The notes: generated from the letters alone by a model not told the origin. Shown: positions 1 to 9,727, counted from the stretch's first letter. The stretch is DNA of 64,000 nt from Vagococcus luciliae (GCF_024637875.1 NZ_CP102451.1:1739001-1803000), one strand, 5' to 3'. A program made the numbers and translations.

Positions 1-876
1 TTCGGTAAAGAAAATCTTCTTCCCATTGTCGCTTTAAGTGTTGGATTTTTAATGTTTCCTAAAATTAATTTTGGTGTAAAAAATAACGTACTTACACTCA
101 CTAACTTATTACTCTTTCCTTTAGGTGGGATTGTATCCCAATTACCACACGATAGACCACTTGGTTTATTTTTTGTTTATGCTGGGTTTACTTTTCTGAT
201 TTTATTATTAACTGCTGAACCAATTGTTTTTCAGTATTCAATCCCTTATTTAATTAATTTTTTATTCTGTCAAGCAACACCTGTAGATTCATCAAATGCA
301 CTAAACCGAATCATTTGTTTATTTTTAGGAAGTATTGTACTAAGTGTATTAGCTGCTAAATCAACTAAAAAACAACCTTTAAGCAACTCACAACTCACAC
401 TAAAAGAACAAATAACTCGCTCGCTAACACACCCTTTTTATTTGTTCAAGATGACGTTAAGTGTCTCAATAGCGATGACAATTGCTATTTTACTCCATGC
501 ACCTAAGCCACTTTGGATTAGCATTGTGGCTATGTCACTGACTGAAATTCATTTTAGTGAAACTGTAAAAAAAACACGCGAACGCATTATTGGAACAACG
601 TTTGGCGTGATAGTATTTTATTTATTTTTAGTCAAATTAATTCCAACACCTTATGCCATTGTATTTATTTTAACAGTAGGATTCATCAGTTACTTTTTAG
701 TTGACTATCAACACAAAACGATTGTCAATTCGATTGCTGCCATGAATGCTGCACTCGTTATTTTCCCAAGTGGTATCTCGATCGCTAACCGATTTATCGG
801 ATTATTTATTGGGATCGTAATTGCTATGATAGTCGCGATGATAGGTTACATGCTTCAAAAACTAATCGTAAGATAG
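1..876 (+). CDS. FUSC-like membrane protein, 5' truncated by window
   Basis: The reading frame is open from base 1 through the first internal Met at 52, so this is the C-terminal part of a longer protein. The visible 291 residues are mostly hydrophobic with about eight membrane segments in two blocks. They are separated by a short basic, hydrophilic stretch near residues 120-145. The second block, followed by a charged KKTRERI segment and more helices, resembles the FUSC/aromatic-acid exporter family (fusaric acid resistance protein-like). Members of that family are thought to export small aromatic or lipophilic compounds. The substrate cannot be read here. A hairpin terminator follows directly. 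Confidence 0.7.
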   Translation, partial: FGKENLLPIVALSVGFLMFPKINFGVKNNVLTLTNLLLFPLGGIVSQLPHDRPLGLFFVYAGFTFLILLLTAEPIVFQYSIPYLINFLFCQATPVDSSNALNRIICLFLGSIVLSVLAAKSTKKQPLSNSQLTLKEQITRSLTHPFYLFKMTLSVSIAMTIAILLHAPKPLWISIVAMSLTEIHFSETVKKTRERIIGTTFGVIVFYLFLVKLIPTPYAIVFILTVGFISYFLVDYQHKTIVNSIAAMNAALVIFPSGISIANRFIGLFIGIVIAMIVAMIGYMLQKLIVR

Positions 877-880
877 AGAA

Positions 881-916
881 AAGCTACAGTCATTATCAAA
901 ATGGCGTAGCTTTTTT
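881..916 (+). terminator. Rho-independent terminator
   Basis: AAGCTAC at 881-887 pairs with GTAGCTT at 906-912 and a T run follows. It ends the FUSC-like gene and lies against the 3' end of the converging rlmN. Confidence 0.8.
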
Positions 917-919
917 AGT

Positions 920-1984
920 TTATTTACTCTTCTCTTTTCTCATTTGCTTACTTCTAAGTTGACCACATGCCGCATCAATATCAGAGCCAAACTCTTGTCT
1001 GACCACACAATTAATTCCATTTTTCTTTAAAATATCATAGAAAGCTAATGTATCTTTTTTCGTACTTCGTTGATATAAATCATGTTCTTCTACCGTATTA
1101 TATGGAATCAAATTCACATATGTTAGCTTTTTCTTGTCTTTTAACAAATCAGCCAGTTGTTGAGCATGCTCTGGTGTGTCATTAACCCCTTGAAGCATAA
1201 TGTATTCAAACGTGATACGGCGATTGGTTTCTTTTAAGTAATAATCTACTGCATCCATTAAACGCTCTAATGGATATGCTCGATTAATTCTCATAATAGA
1301 TGTACGTGTGTCATTATTTGGCGCATGAAGTGAGATAGCCAAATTAACTTGTAAACCATTTGTCGCAAACTCTTTGATTTTTGGTACAAGACCACTCGTT
1401 GAAACGGTCATATGTCTTGCTCCTATTTGTAACCCTTTTGGATCGTTCATAATATGCAAGAAATTCATGACATTGTTATAATTATCAAACGGCTCGCCAA
1501 TTCCCATCACCACAATATGACTCACTCTTTCGCCTTGTCCTTGTTTGTCTAGGTAATGCTGCACTTTCATAATTTGAGCGACAATTTCACCTGTTGTTAA
1601 GTTACGTTGTTTTTTTAGTAACCCACTCGCACAAAACGTACAACCGATGTTGCACCCAATTTGTGTTGTCACACAGACAGACAAACCATATGCTTGACGC
1701 ATTAACACTGTTTCAATCATATGATGGTCTGGTAACTCAAATAAATATTTTATCGTTCCATCTTGACCTTCTTGAACGACTACCTCTTTTAAAGGATCTA
1801 ATACAAAATGTTCTTTTAATAATTCAATTGTTTGTTTTGATAGATTACTCATCTCAGAAAAATCCGTCACTCGTTTTTCATATAACCATTGCCACACTTG
1901 GGCTGCTCTAAATTTCTTTTCACCATTTTTCACAAACCATTCAACAAGTTGAGGTTGTGTAAAATCATAGATTGATGGTTTCAT
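920..1984 (-). CDS. rlmN: 23S rRNA (adenine(2503)-C(2))-methyltransferase RlmN
   Basis: A radical-SAM enzyme that methylates A2503 of 23S rRNA (and A37 of some tRNAs) in the peptidyl-transferase centre. The protein is 354 residues, normal for the family. The CxxxCxxC cluster motif is at C111, C115 and C118. The conserved GIGEPFDN segment lies near residues 161-168. The methyl-carrying cysteine is probably C340 in the C-terminal DAACGQL segment. The start at 1984 has an AGAGGAAT ribosome site. It is a single gene between convergent neighbours, and its product is recognisable along its full length. Confidence 0.97.
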   Translation of the reverse strand: MKPSIYDFTQPQLVEWFVKNGEKKFRAAQVWQWLYEKRVTDFSEMSNLSKQTIELLKEHFVLDPLKEVVVQEGQDGTIKYLFELPDHHMIETVLMRQAYGLSVCVTTQIGCNIGCTFCASGLLKKQRNLTTGEIVAQIMKVQHYLDKQGQGERVSHIVVMGIGEPFDNYNNVMNFLHIMNDPKGLQIGARHMTVSTSGLVPKIKEFATNGLQVNLAISLHAPNNDTRTSIMRINRAYPLERLMDAVDYYLKETNRRITFEYIMLQGVNDTPEHAQQLADLLKDKKKLTYVNLIPYNTVEEHDLYQRSTKKDTLAFYDILKKNGINCVVRQEFGSDIDAACGQLRSKQMRKEKSK

Positions 1985-2080
1985 TATTTATTCCTCTTTT
2001 CTACTTTGTACACTTAATCACTATATAGGATTTAAGTCTAATTTGCAATGACAAACTCACTATCCATGCACAACAAAAAA

Positions 2081-2107
2081 AGCAAAAGAACGAGTTGTTC
2101 TCTTGCT
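2081..2107 (-). terminator. Rho-independent terminator
   Basis: A stem of 11 pairs with one mismatch (2081-2091 with 2097-2107) is followed on the minus strand by a T-rich tract. It ends the small gene at 2114-2434. Confidence 0.75.
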
Positions 2108-2113
2108 TTTACT

Positions 2114-2434
2114 TTATTGATTTATCGCATGTAATACTTGTTTACTTAATTGTTCTAATCTATCTGATAATTCTTGAGCCGTTTCTTGTGAATACACAAT
2201 CGTTTCAACTGGTGTTGACACAAAATCAAGTAATTTTACAGCTTGCCATGTATCTCCTTGCTTTTCAATCGTGATTTGTGGGTGCACACTGGTCGCCCCA
2301 CACGCATCCGCCACTAAAAAAGCAACCTCATAAGTAGTCTCATCTAATTTTCTTAAACGATAATACCCATCATGAATAAACTGTTTGTCTGCTGATAAAT
2401 GTTGTGTCAACAGATCCAATTCTTCTTGTGTCAT
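2114..2434 (-). CDS. Uncharacterised protein, 106 residues
   Basis: I do not recognise this family. The protein is acidic and soluble, with no signal peptide or membrane segment. An N-terminal helix is followed by beta-rich sequence and a C-terminal helix with heptad-like leucines. The ATG at 2434 (MTQEELD) is preferred. A GTG at 2440 two codons upstream is also possible, and the GGGG ribosome site fits either. The gene lies 20 bases downstream of the F420-ligase-like gene, so the two are probably co-transcribed, and it ends in a terminator. Confidence 0.7.
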   Translation of the reverse strand: MTQEELDLLTQHLSADKQFIHDGYYRLRKLDETTYEVAFLVADACGATSVHPQITIEKQGDTWQAVKLLDFVSTPVETIVYSQETAQELSDRLEQLSKQVLHAINQ

Positions 2435-2462
2435 ACTCACACGTCCCCTTTATTAGCCTTGA

Positions 2463-3653
2463 TTAATTAGTAAAGTTATCGAAATAGCCTTGAATAAAGA
2501 CAATCGGTGTTCCTTTGTCTCCACTACCTGACGTTAAATCTGATAATGAACCGATTAAGTCAGTTAATTTTCTAGGTGTTGTTCCTTGTGCTTCCATTAA
2601 TCCTGTTAAATCATCTGCTTTTGAATCAATGTGTTTTTTGATTGCTTCTTCAAGTTGAGCTCCACGTAAATCAGAGAAATTGTTATCAGCAAGATATTTT
2701 AACTTCACTTCATTTGGTGTGCCTTCTAAACCTGATGTGTATGCAGGAGATACAACTGGGTCAGCCAATTCCCAAATTTTTCCAACTGGATCTTTAAACG
2801 CGCCATCACCATAAACCATGACTTCCACTTGTTTACCAGTCAACTCTTTTAGTTTACGTTGGATATTATCCACTGTTTCTTGCGAGTTTCTTGGGAATAA
2901 TTTCACACCATCGTCTGTCGATTTGTTTGAACCAAGCAAACCGTATTGCTCGTTAAAGCCACTTCCGTCAACTGATTTAGATAAGACATCATCCAATGTG
3001 TACACTTTTTCCGCACCATTTTGTTCTAAGATGCGTTTTGTACGGTAACGTGTGTGAATATCACATGTTAAGATATTTTTTGTATAAGATAAAATCGTTT
3101 TAGGTTTTTGAGAGAAAATGACTTCACACTCAGCACCTTCTGCTGCGATTAATTCTTTATAGTATTCAATATAGTCAACACCTGTAAAGGTATGTTTTTG
3201 ATAACCAAATAGCTCTCTAAATTCTGTTTCAGTTAACGTATCTGTCCAAGGATTCACTCCTTTTTCATCTAATGCGTCAAGTGAAATCAAATGATTTCCC
3301 ACTTCATCTGATGGATAACTTAACATTAGGACAATTTTTTTGCTTCCTCTAGCAATACCACGTAAACAGTTTGAAAAACGATTACGGCTAAAGATTGGGA
3401 AGATAACCCCAACTGTCTCATCATTAAATTTTTGACGAATATCTTCTGCAATTTGATCAATCGATGCATAATTTCCTTGAGCTCTAGCAACAATCGATTC
3501 TGTTACAGCAACGATATCTTTGTCTTGAATTGAGAAGTTTCCTTCTTTAGATGCTTCAATGACACTGTCAATAACGATTGATTCTAAATCATCACCTTCA
3601 TTAATAATTGGACAACGTAATCCCCTTGATACAGTTCCAATGATTCTTGACAT
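2463..3653 (-). CDS. Coenzyme F420-0:L-glutamate ligase-fold protein
   Basis: A 396-residue protein resembling the CofE/F420:gamma-glutamyl ligase family, with the N-terminal basic-proline stretch and the DIVAVTESIVARAQG motif early in the fold. In F420 producers CofE adds glutamates to the cofactor. Lactic acid bacteria are not known to make F420, so the substrate here is probably different. The ATG at 3653 is chosen because GAGGGAGAG lies seven bases upstream; the Met at 3671 lies inside that ribosome site. It shares a transcript with the small gene downstream. Confidence 0.8.
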   Translation of the reverse strand: MSRIIGTVSRGLRCPIINEGDDLESIVIDSVIEASKEGNFSIQDKDIVAVTESIVARAQGNYASIDQIAEDIRQKFNDETVGVIFPIFSRNRFSNCLRGIARGSKKIVLMLSYPSDEVGNHLISLDALDEKGVNPWTDTLTETEFRELFGYQKHTFTGVDYIEYYKELIAAEGAECEVIFSQKPKTILSYTKNILTCDIHTRYRTKRILEQNGAEKVYTLDDVLSKSVDGSGFNEQYGLLGSNKSTDDGVKLFPRNSQETVDNIQRKLKELTGKQVEVMVYGDGAFKDPVGKIWELADPVVSPAYTSGLEGTPNEVKLKYLADNNFSDLRGAQLEEAIKKHIDSKADDLTGLMEAQGTTPRKLTDLIGSLSDLTSGSGDKGTPIVFIQGYFDNFTN

Positions 3654-3759
3654 AATTTTACTCTCCCTCATGAATACAACTCATTTTTAATTTAGTTCCA
3701 TAAGTACTATACAGTGTTTTAAGCGACAAGTAAAATCTAGACGCTAAAAATATTAAAAA

Positions 3760-3790
3760 AAGATGATTAAATATCGCATCTAATCATCTT
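3760..3790 (-). terminator. Rho-independent terminator
   Basis: A perfect 10-bp stem (AAGATGATTA at 3760-3769 with TAATCATCTT at 3781-3790) carries a U-rich tail on the minus strand. It follows the deacetylase region and separates it from the F420-ligase-like gene. Confidence 0.85.
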
Positions 3791-3796
3791 TTTGAT

Positions 3797-5119
3797 TTAA
3801 TTAATTAATTCATTTGCTAACACAAAGGTATAGCCTTGACTTTTCAAATACTTAATGACATTTTCCAAACTGTCCGCTGAATCTTGATGAATGTCATGCA
3901 TTAACACAATACTATGAGGTTGTAATTCTTTTTTAACTTCCCCTAGAATAGCTGTGGGATTATGTGTTTTCCAATCTAGTGTATCAATATTCCACAAAGC
4001 AATGGACATATTTGATTCAACTTTTGTCACACGATCATTATACGCCCCATATGGTGGACGAAGAAGCGTTGGTTTTTCACCTGTTAGTTTTTCTATTTTT
4101 TGGTTGGTTGAATCAATTTCTTGCTTGATACTTGCTTCATCTAATTTTGTTAAGTCTTTGTGGTCATAAGTATGATTTCCAATTTCATGACCAGCATCGT
4201 GAATTTTTTTCACCACATCAGGATAAGTATCAACCATTGAACCTAACATAAAGAAAGTAGCCTTAATATCGTATTTTTTTAACGTATCTAATATTTGCAA
4301 CGAACTGGTATTGTTTGGTCCATCATCAAACGTTAACGCCACTTTTTTATCATCATTTAAAAGAGTTGGATCATTTTTAATAACCTCTTGTTCTAGAAGA
4401 GACAACTGACTAGCATACGTTTTTTTGAGTTTATCATTTTTTAACTCGCTAACTGCTTTATCTAACTTTTTATATTCATCAGATGACGGAACAGTTTTAA
4501 TCTTATCTTTTTGAATATAAGTTGCCATTTCTTTATCAAGGGTTGCTAACGTTTGATTTTGAGTCGTCACTTCTTTCAGTCCTTCTTCAAGAGCTGACTT
4601 TTGCTCACCTTTTGGTAAAGCACTCACTTGTGATGTTAAATCATCCTGTAGAGTAGAAGAAACGCTTTTTGTAATGGCTAGATTTTTAACCAATGTATTT
4701 TTGCTAAAGGGCGTTGTACCAAAAATATCCCTCATCTCTTGAGAGACTTTTATTTTATTTTGAACCAATTGAATCACTTTTGAATCTTTTTGCAATTCAG
4801 TTAACAACTGACCTTTTTGATGCTTTACTTTTCCAGAGATATTAGAAATCTCATCCACTTTTTTGATACTTGTTTCAACCTGTTCTTGCGCTTTATTGGA
4901 TGTGGTTAATAAATCTTTGCTAGTAACATAGTTTTCTAACGTACTATGATTAAGTGAATTTAAGGACTCCTCAATCATATTTTTTTCACTTGTCACACTA
5001 GCCAATGTTTGTGATGCTTTTTTATCTAACGTCATACGTCGAACTAAAAAAACGACCTCTACAACCAAAATAAGTAATAAAAAAATTAATATAAATTGCT
5101 TTTTTCTCTTTTCAACCAA
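3797..5119 (-). CDS. Membrane-anchored polysaccharide deacetylase
   Basis: A NodB-type carbohydrate esterase family 4 protein. Residues 8-27 form an uncleaved signal-anchor. Residues about 40-250 are a lysine-rich, largely helical stalk likely to be coiled coil. The catalytic domain covers about 258-440. Visible motifs are TFDD (D265, D266), HxxxH (H316, H320), RPPYG (R354) and LMHD (H408), so the full metal-dependent active site is present. The likely substrate is peptidoglycan N-acetylglucosamine or a surface glycan. The only in-frame start near the 5' end is TTG at 5119, with AAAGGTG rather far upstream, so the start is uncertain. Confidence 0.88.
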   Translation of the reverse strand: MVEKRKKQFILIFLLLILVVEVVFLVRRMTLDKKASQTLASVTSEKNMIEESLNSLNHSTLENYVTSKDLLTTSNKAQEQVETSIKKVDEISNISGKVKHQKGQLLTELQKDSKVIQLVQNKIKVSQEMRDIFGTTPFSKNTLVKNLAITKSVSSTLQDDLTSQVSALPKGEQKSALEEGLKEVTTQNQTLATLDKEMATYIQKDKIKTVPSSDEYKKLDKAVSELKNDKLKKTYASQLSLLEQEVIKNDPTLLNDDKKVALTFDDGPNNTSSLQILDTLKKYDIKATFFMLGSMVDTYPDVVKKIHDAGHEIGNHTYDHKDLTKLDEASIKQEIDSTNQKIEKLTGEKPTLLRPPYGAYNDRVTKVESNMSIALWNIDTLDWKTHNPTAILGEVKKELQPHSIVLMHDIHQDSADSLENVIKYLKSQGYTFVLANELIN

Positions 5120-5452
5120 TTTTAAAATCTACACCTTTCTAAATATACAAGTTCTATTCTAACAGTAATTCTAAAAATTGTTTATTATTTTCCTGACTTT
5201 ATTACAACAAAATACGTGGGTTTACTTTATTTTATCAAAATTACATAACATTTTATTGTTTTTTGTTCATTTTTTTAAATACTACCACTTTTCATTTTTT
5301 AATATTAATGATCAATTAACCAATTAAACAGTTATGTTTCTGATTAACATAACATGAATCACCTAACTACAAATACAAATGAGAACACTTTTTTTAAAAT
5401 AACTATGATAGAATAATGAGGCATAAACTATCATTAGTAGGGGGAATTTATA
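5120..5452. other. Intergenic region, divergent
   Basis: About 330 bases of very AT-rich sequence between the deacetylase and the decarboxylase. It must hold both promoters. A -10-like TAGAAT is visible close to 5410 for the rightward gene, without a clear -35. I see no coding ORF, riboswitch or RNA gene in it. Confidence 0.5.
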
Positions 5453-6847
5453 ATGGACATTCAAGATTATATGAAAGGATTTATCGATACTTTTTATGAC
5501 AATATACATACCATCCAACAAGGAAAACCAATCGACATTATTCCAGAAAAAACAATCAAACAATTACAAACTTTAGACTTTACTGAAGAAGGACGAGACC
5601 TATCTAGTTTACTCACAACTTTAGAAGAAAGTATCTATCCTTTTAGAAATGTTAGTGAACATAAACGAAATTTTGCATTCATACCTGCTCCCGTTATGGA
5701 TATTTCCAAATTAGGGGATTTAATGGAATCATTTTATAATCCTAATGCGGCTGGTTTTTATTCTAGCTCTGGAACAGCTGTCATCGAAGAAGAAATGATG
5801 GCTTATTTATGTGAAAAAGCTGGATATGATCCAAAAAAAGCAAGTGGGACTTTCCTATCAGGTGGCTCAATGGCAAATTTAAATGCCACCATAGCTGCCA
5901 GAGACAAATATTTATCATTAGATGACATCACAAGAGGTGTGGTTTATATTTCTGATCAGGCACATCATAGTGTTCATAAAGCACTTCACGCGATTGGCAT
6001 TCCAGATGAAAGAATTCGCCGTGTAAAAACAGATGAGCAATTAAAAATTGACCCAACAGCACTACAAGAAACAATCAAAACGGATAAAAAGAATGCGTTA
6101 CGTCCTTTTATCGTGATTGCAACAGCCGGAACAACAAATGCAGGGGTGATTGATCCATTACCTGAATTGGCTAAAATTTGTAAAGAAGAAGATATATGGT
6201 TGCATGTGGACGGAGCGTTTGGCGCATCGGTGTTATTATCATCAAGCCACACTCACCTACTTAAAGGGATTGAACAGGCTGATAGTATCACGTGGGATGC
6301 ACATAAATGGCTCTTCCAAAGTTACTCTTGTGCGATGTTACTGGTAAAAGATAAAGCCGATTTATTGCGAAGTTTTAGTGAAACGCCTGAGTATTTAGAA
6401 GATGCTTCTGAAAACGAGCACATCAACACATGGGATTTAGGACTTGATTTGTCTCGTCCAGCTCGTGGCGTGAAGTTATGGTTATCCATACAAGCACTTG
6501 GAACGAAAAAATTAGGTGACACGATTGATTACGGAATCAAATTAGCTGAATACACTGAGTCCGTCGTGCGAAACACACCAAAATTAGAGATTATCACACC
6601 TGCTCAAACAGCGATTCTGAACTTTAGATATCAACGTGAAGGTTTAAGTGAAGAAGAATTAAATTCGTTCAATACAGCCCTCTCAAATATGATTTCTAAT
6701 CAAGGGTTTGCTCAAATTTTGACAACAAAACTTCAAGGGAAAACGGTATTACGTATGTGTACCATCTCGCCTGAAACGACACAAGAAGACATCGATAAAA
6801 CAATCGAACACATTTCTTCTTGTATAGAAAAATTAGAAACTAACTAA
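5453..6847 (+). CDS. Group II pyridoxal-5'-phosphate decarboxylase
   Basis: A 464-residue fold-type I PLP enzyme of the glutamate/aromatic-amino-acid decarboxylase group. The cofactor lysine is K285 in the WDAHKW motif. HVDGAFGA upstream supplies the aspartate that binds the pyridine nitrogen, and SGGSMANL near residue 140 binds phosphate. The family decarboxylates glutamate, aspartate, diaminobutyrate, tyrosine or other amino acids, and the substrate cannot be assigned from the sequence. It is shorter than enterococcal tyrosine decarboxylase (about 620 residues). The start has a strong GGGGGAA site. There is no adjacent antiporter, so it does not look like a classical acid-resistance cassette. 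Confidence 0.85.
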   Translation: MDIQDYMKGFIDTFYDNIHTIQQGKPIDIIPEKTIKQLQTLDFTEEGRDLSSLLTTLEESIYPFRNVSEHKRNFAFIPAPVMDISKLGDLMESFYNPNAAGFYSSSGTAVIEEEMMAYLCEKAGYDPKKASGTFLSGGSMANLNATIAARDKYLSLDDITRGVVYISDQAHHSVHKALHAIGIPDERIRRVKTDEQLKIDPTALQETIKTDKKNALRPFIVIATAGTTNAGVIDPLPELAKICKEEDIWLHVDGAFGASVLLSSSHTHLLKGIEQADSITWDAHKWLFQSYSCAMLLVKDKADLLRSFSETPEYLEDASENEHINTWDLGLDLSRPARGVKLWLSIQALGTKKLGDTIDYGIKLAEYTESVVRNTPKLEIITPAQTAILNFRYQREGLSEEELNSFNTALSNMISNQGFAQILTTKLQGKTVLRMCTISPETTQEDIDKTIEHISSCIEKLETN

Positions 6848-6852
6848 AAAAT

Positions 6853-6890
6853 AAGCCGAACACGAAAACTTAAATCGTCGTGTCCGGCTT
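6853..6890. terminator. Bidirectional Rho-independent terminator
   Basis: A 13-base stem (6853-6865 with 6878-6890) with a rich GC core and T runs on both sides serves the convergent decarboxylase and ACT-domain genes. Confidence 0.88.
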
Positions 6891-6893
6891 TTA

Positions 6894-7331
6894 TTATTCA
6901 ATTGATAAGAGTTGTAGATGATTGACCCCTGTTAATTTTTCCAATTCAACTAAGAGTTCATTCACTGACACTGATAGTTCTTTAATATCAATTCCCATCA
7001 CAACGGTTGCTGTATCTTGAATGGGAATATTTTGATTAATGGTTAACACATTTCCACCTAACTCTGACAAACGATTTAACACAGAAGACAACAAGCCTTT
7101 TTTATCTGTTAGATTAAATGAAATCAATGTTTTTCTAATTTGTGCTGTTTTATCAGCCACAAAGACATGGTCTTTATATTTATAAAAGGCACTCCTTGAA
7201 AGGCCTACTTCATTAACCACTTCACTAATATTTTTATAATCTCCTGAGTTAAGTAATTTTTTTGCCTCAATAACCTTTGAAAAAACTTCAGGTAAGACAG
7301 CTTGATTAACAATTAGATAGTTCTGTGACAT
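6894..7331 (-). CDS. ACT domain protein of the PheB/UPF0735 family
   Basis: A 145-residue protein. An N-terminal helix-turn-helix-like segment (GLSRSAFYKYKDHVF near residues 43-57) is followed by an ACT domain at about 70-140. Small proteins of this type usually bind amino acids and are thought to regulate amino-acid metabolism. The gene overlaps the 3' end of thrB by 19 bases, so translation is coupled and it belongs to the threonine operon. This context suggests an effector such as threonine or a relative, which is inference. The family's old link to chorismate mutase (pheB) is not supported by the context. Confidence 0.82.
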   Translation of the reverse strand: MSQNYLIVNQAVLPEVFSKVIEAKKLLNSGDYKNISEVVNEVGLSRSAFYKYKDHVFVADKTAQIRKTLISFNLTDKKGLLSSVLNRLSELGGNVLTINQNIPIQDTATVVMGIDIKELSVSVNELLVELEKLTGVNHLQLLSIE

Positions 7332-8197
7332 ACGTTTGCTCCTTTATAGTCCACTGATAAATCAAGAGCTCTCCAATGATGTTTCAGCGACTTCAAAGAA
7401 TCATTTAACGCCTCCATGTTGACTGACTGATTATAGACTCCCATCAGCGTTGACCCACTTCCTGAGATATAAAACCCTTTTGCTCCTGATTTTTTAGCGA
7501 TATTTTCTACTATATCATATTCGTCAATTAATTTTTTTCGATACGGCTGATGAATGCCATCATCTAAAAATTGATCTAAATTAGCCGCATCTCCTGTTTT
7601 TAATGCGTCTAATAAAAACAATAATTTTGCTTGATTGGCTATCACCGTTTTTAGCGGATAACTTTCAGGTAACACTCCACGTGCGACTGATGTTTCCAAC
7701 GTAAAATCGGGAACAAACGCCACAAATTGATATGACTCATCAACTGGATAATGTTGGAAAAAAATGTCGTCACCCATTTGATAAGAGGCACTTAATCCAC
7801 CTAGTAAAGCAGGCACGACATTATCAGGATGCCCTTCAATTTGAGTACAATACTGCACCAACTCATCTTGACTTAAATGAAGCTGATGCAACTCATTGGC
7901 TGCTAACACACCTGACACGATACATACTGCACTACTACCCAAACCACGTGCAAACGGAATATCACTATCAATCTGTAATTTAATTGGTGTCACAGCCCTT
8001 TTTAGATTATCTAGCACATATTTGTATGACTGATAAATTAAATTATCTTCTGTCTGAAACTCCACAGGACACCCTGTAATCTCCAACTTGTCTGATAATT
8101 CAACCTCACACTCACCATAAAACGTCACAGCTAAACCTAATGTGTCAAACCCAACACCGACATTGGCAGATGTTGCCGGAACTTTAATACACACCAT
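7313..8197 (-). CDS. thrB: Homoserine kinase
   Basis: A GHMP-family kinase of 294 residues that phosphorylates L-homoserine, the step before threonine synthase. The N-terminal KVPATSANVGVGFDTLG segment and the phosphate-binding PFARGLGSSA loop near residue 90 are intact. The C-terminal GxxxSGSGST motif is also present. It starts two bases after the thrC stop and runs into the ACT-domain gene, forming one operon with both. Confidence 0.96.
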   Translation of the reverse strand: MVCIKVPATSANVGVGFDTLGLAVTFYGECEVELSDKLEITGCPVEFQTEDNLIYQSYKYVLDNLKRAVTPIKLQIDSDIPFARGLGSSAVCIVSGVLAANELHQLHLSQDELVQYCTQIEGHPDNVVPALLGGLSASYQMGDDIFFQHYPVDESYQFVAFVPDFTLETSVARGVLPESYPLKTVIANQAKLLFLLDALKTGDAANLDQFLDDGIHQPYRKKLIDEYDIVENIAKKSGAKGFYISGSGSTLMGVYNQSVNMEALNDSLKSLKHHWRALDLSVDYKGANVCHRTI

Positions 8198-8199
8198 TA

Positions 8200-9687
8200 T
8201 TACTCACCTACCTGTTTAATAATAATATCTTTCATTTCATCAATATCAATCACTTGATTATGTAAAATTGGTGCATGTTTCAAGTCTTTCAACTGACTTG
8301 GTGCATAGACGTTTGTTTTTTCTTCTAACTCATCAATTAATTTAAACTCATCTTGCGCGCTATCAATCGCAAGGTCTGGAATATCTTTGCTCACTTCTTG
8401 GACAAATTTATATGGAGAAGCTGTTGATAAAATCACGGTTTTTTCTTTCTTTTCAGGGCTATTTTCTAATACGTAAGACGCCACCGCTGTATGCGGATCA
8501 AGTAAATAACCTTTTTCGTTATACACTTTGTCAATTTGCTCAGCCACTTGTTTATCCGTTGCATAGCCAGTACCGAATGTTTCTTGAATGGTTTTTAATA
8601 ATTCATCAGAAATCTTGAATTTTCCTGTTGTTTTTAATTGAGTCATCAAGTCAGCCACATAACCAGCATCTCCCCCACTTAAATGGAACAACATTCTTTC
8701 TAAGTTTGATGAAATTAAAATATCCATACTTGGTGAGCTCGTCTTTTTAAACTCACGATTGGTGTCATACTCCCCTGTTTTTAAGAAATCATATAATACG
8801 TTATTTTCGTTTGAGGCACAAATGAGTTTATTGATTGGTAGCCCCATTTGTTGTGCGTAATATCCGGCTAAAATATTACCAAAGTTTCCTGTTGGCACAA
8901 TGTAGTCGATCTTTTCACCAAGTTTTATCTCGTCCATATTAACAAGTTCTGCGTATGACGCAAAGTAGTAAACTACTTGCGGAATCAATCGTCCAATATT
9001 AACTGAGTTCGCACTTGAAAACTCAATGTGATGGTCTTTTAATAATGCCACTAATTCTTCATCATGGAATAAACGTTTCACATTACTCTGTGCATCATCA
9101 AAGTTTCCATTAATTGATACAACTGACACGTTTCCTCCGTCTTGTGTTTGCATTTGTTTTTCTTGAATGGTTGATACCCCATTATTTGGATAATACACAA
9201 TCATATCAACTAATGGGTCATTTTTAAATCCTTCTAAAGCCGCTTTACCAGTGTCACCACTTGTGGCTGTTAAAATTAATCGTTTGTTCGTATTATGTTG
9301 TGTTTTTGCGGATAAGTTTACTAGTTTTGGTAGCAGTGATAAGGCAACATCCTTAAATGAACACGTTGACCCGTGGAATAATTCTAAAACATAATCATCG
9401 CCTACTTTTTTTAGTGGCGTGATTTTTTCATCACTAAATGTGTTTGTATAAGCCTCTTTCACACATTTTTTGATGTCATTTTCTGAAAACTCATTGAAAA
9501 ACTGATTGATAACCAGTGAGGCAATCTCTTGGTAGTCCTTATCTAAAACAGTCGATACATCTAAATTCACATCATCTAAGTTAGGCAAGACAAACAATCC
9601 TCCATCAGGACTTAACCCTGATAAAATCGCTTGACTAGCAGAAAATTGAATCGTTTTATTTCTTGTACTTTGATATTTTTTTTCCAT
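8200..9687 (-). CDS. thrC: Threonine synthase
   Basis: A PLP enzyme converting O-phosphohomoserine to threonine; 495 residues, the long form of the family. The cofactor lysine is in GSTCSFKD (K112). The glycine-rich SGDTGKAA phosphate loop is near residue 144. Two ATG codons lie in tandem. The second, at 9687, is seven bases from AAGGAG and is preferred over 9690. It is the first gene of the leftward threonine operon. Confidence 0.96.
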   Translation of the reverse strand: MEKKYQSTRNKTIQFSASQAILSGLSPDGGLFVLPNLDDVNLDVSTVLDKDYQEIASLVINQFFNEFSENDIKKCVKEAYTNTFSDEKITPLKKVGDDYVLELFHGSTCSFKDVALSLLPKLVNLSAKTQHNTNKRLILTATSGDTGKAALEGFKNDPLVDMIVYYPNNGVSTIQEKQMQTQDGGNVSVVSINGNFDDAQSNVKRLFHDEELVALLKDHHIEFSSANSVNIGRLIPQVVYYFASYAELVNMDEIKLGEKIDYIVPTGNFGNILAGYYAQQMGLPINKLICASNENNVLYDFLKTGEYDTNREFKKTSSPSMDILISSNLERMLFHLSGGDAGYVADLMTQLKTTGKFKISDELLKTIQETFGTGYATDKQVAEQIDKVYNEKGYLLDPHTAVASYVLENSPEKKEKTVILSTASPYKFVQEVSKDIPDLAIDSAQDEFKLIDELEEKTNVYAPSQLKDLKHAPILHNQVIDIDEMKDIIIKQVGE

Positions 9688-9698
9688 CATAACACTCC

Positions 9699-9727
9699 TT
9701 GTCTTTCATTTTAGTCTATGATACAAT
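9699..9727 (+). promoter_or_regulatory. Promoter of hom-aspartokinase-asd operon
   Basis: TTGTCT at 9699-9704, a 17-base spacer and TACAAT at 9722-9727, with a good ribosome site and ATG about 45 bases further on. Confidence 0.75.
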
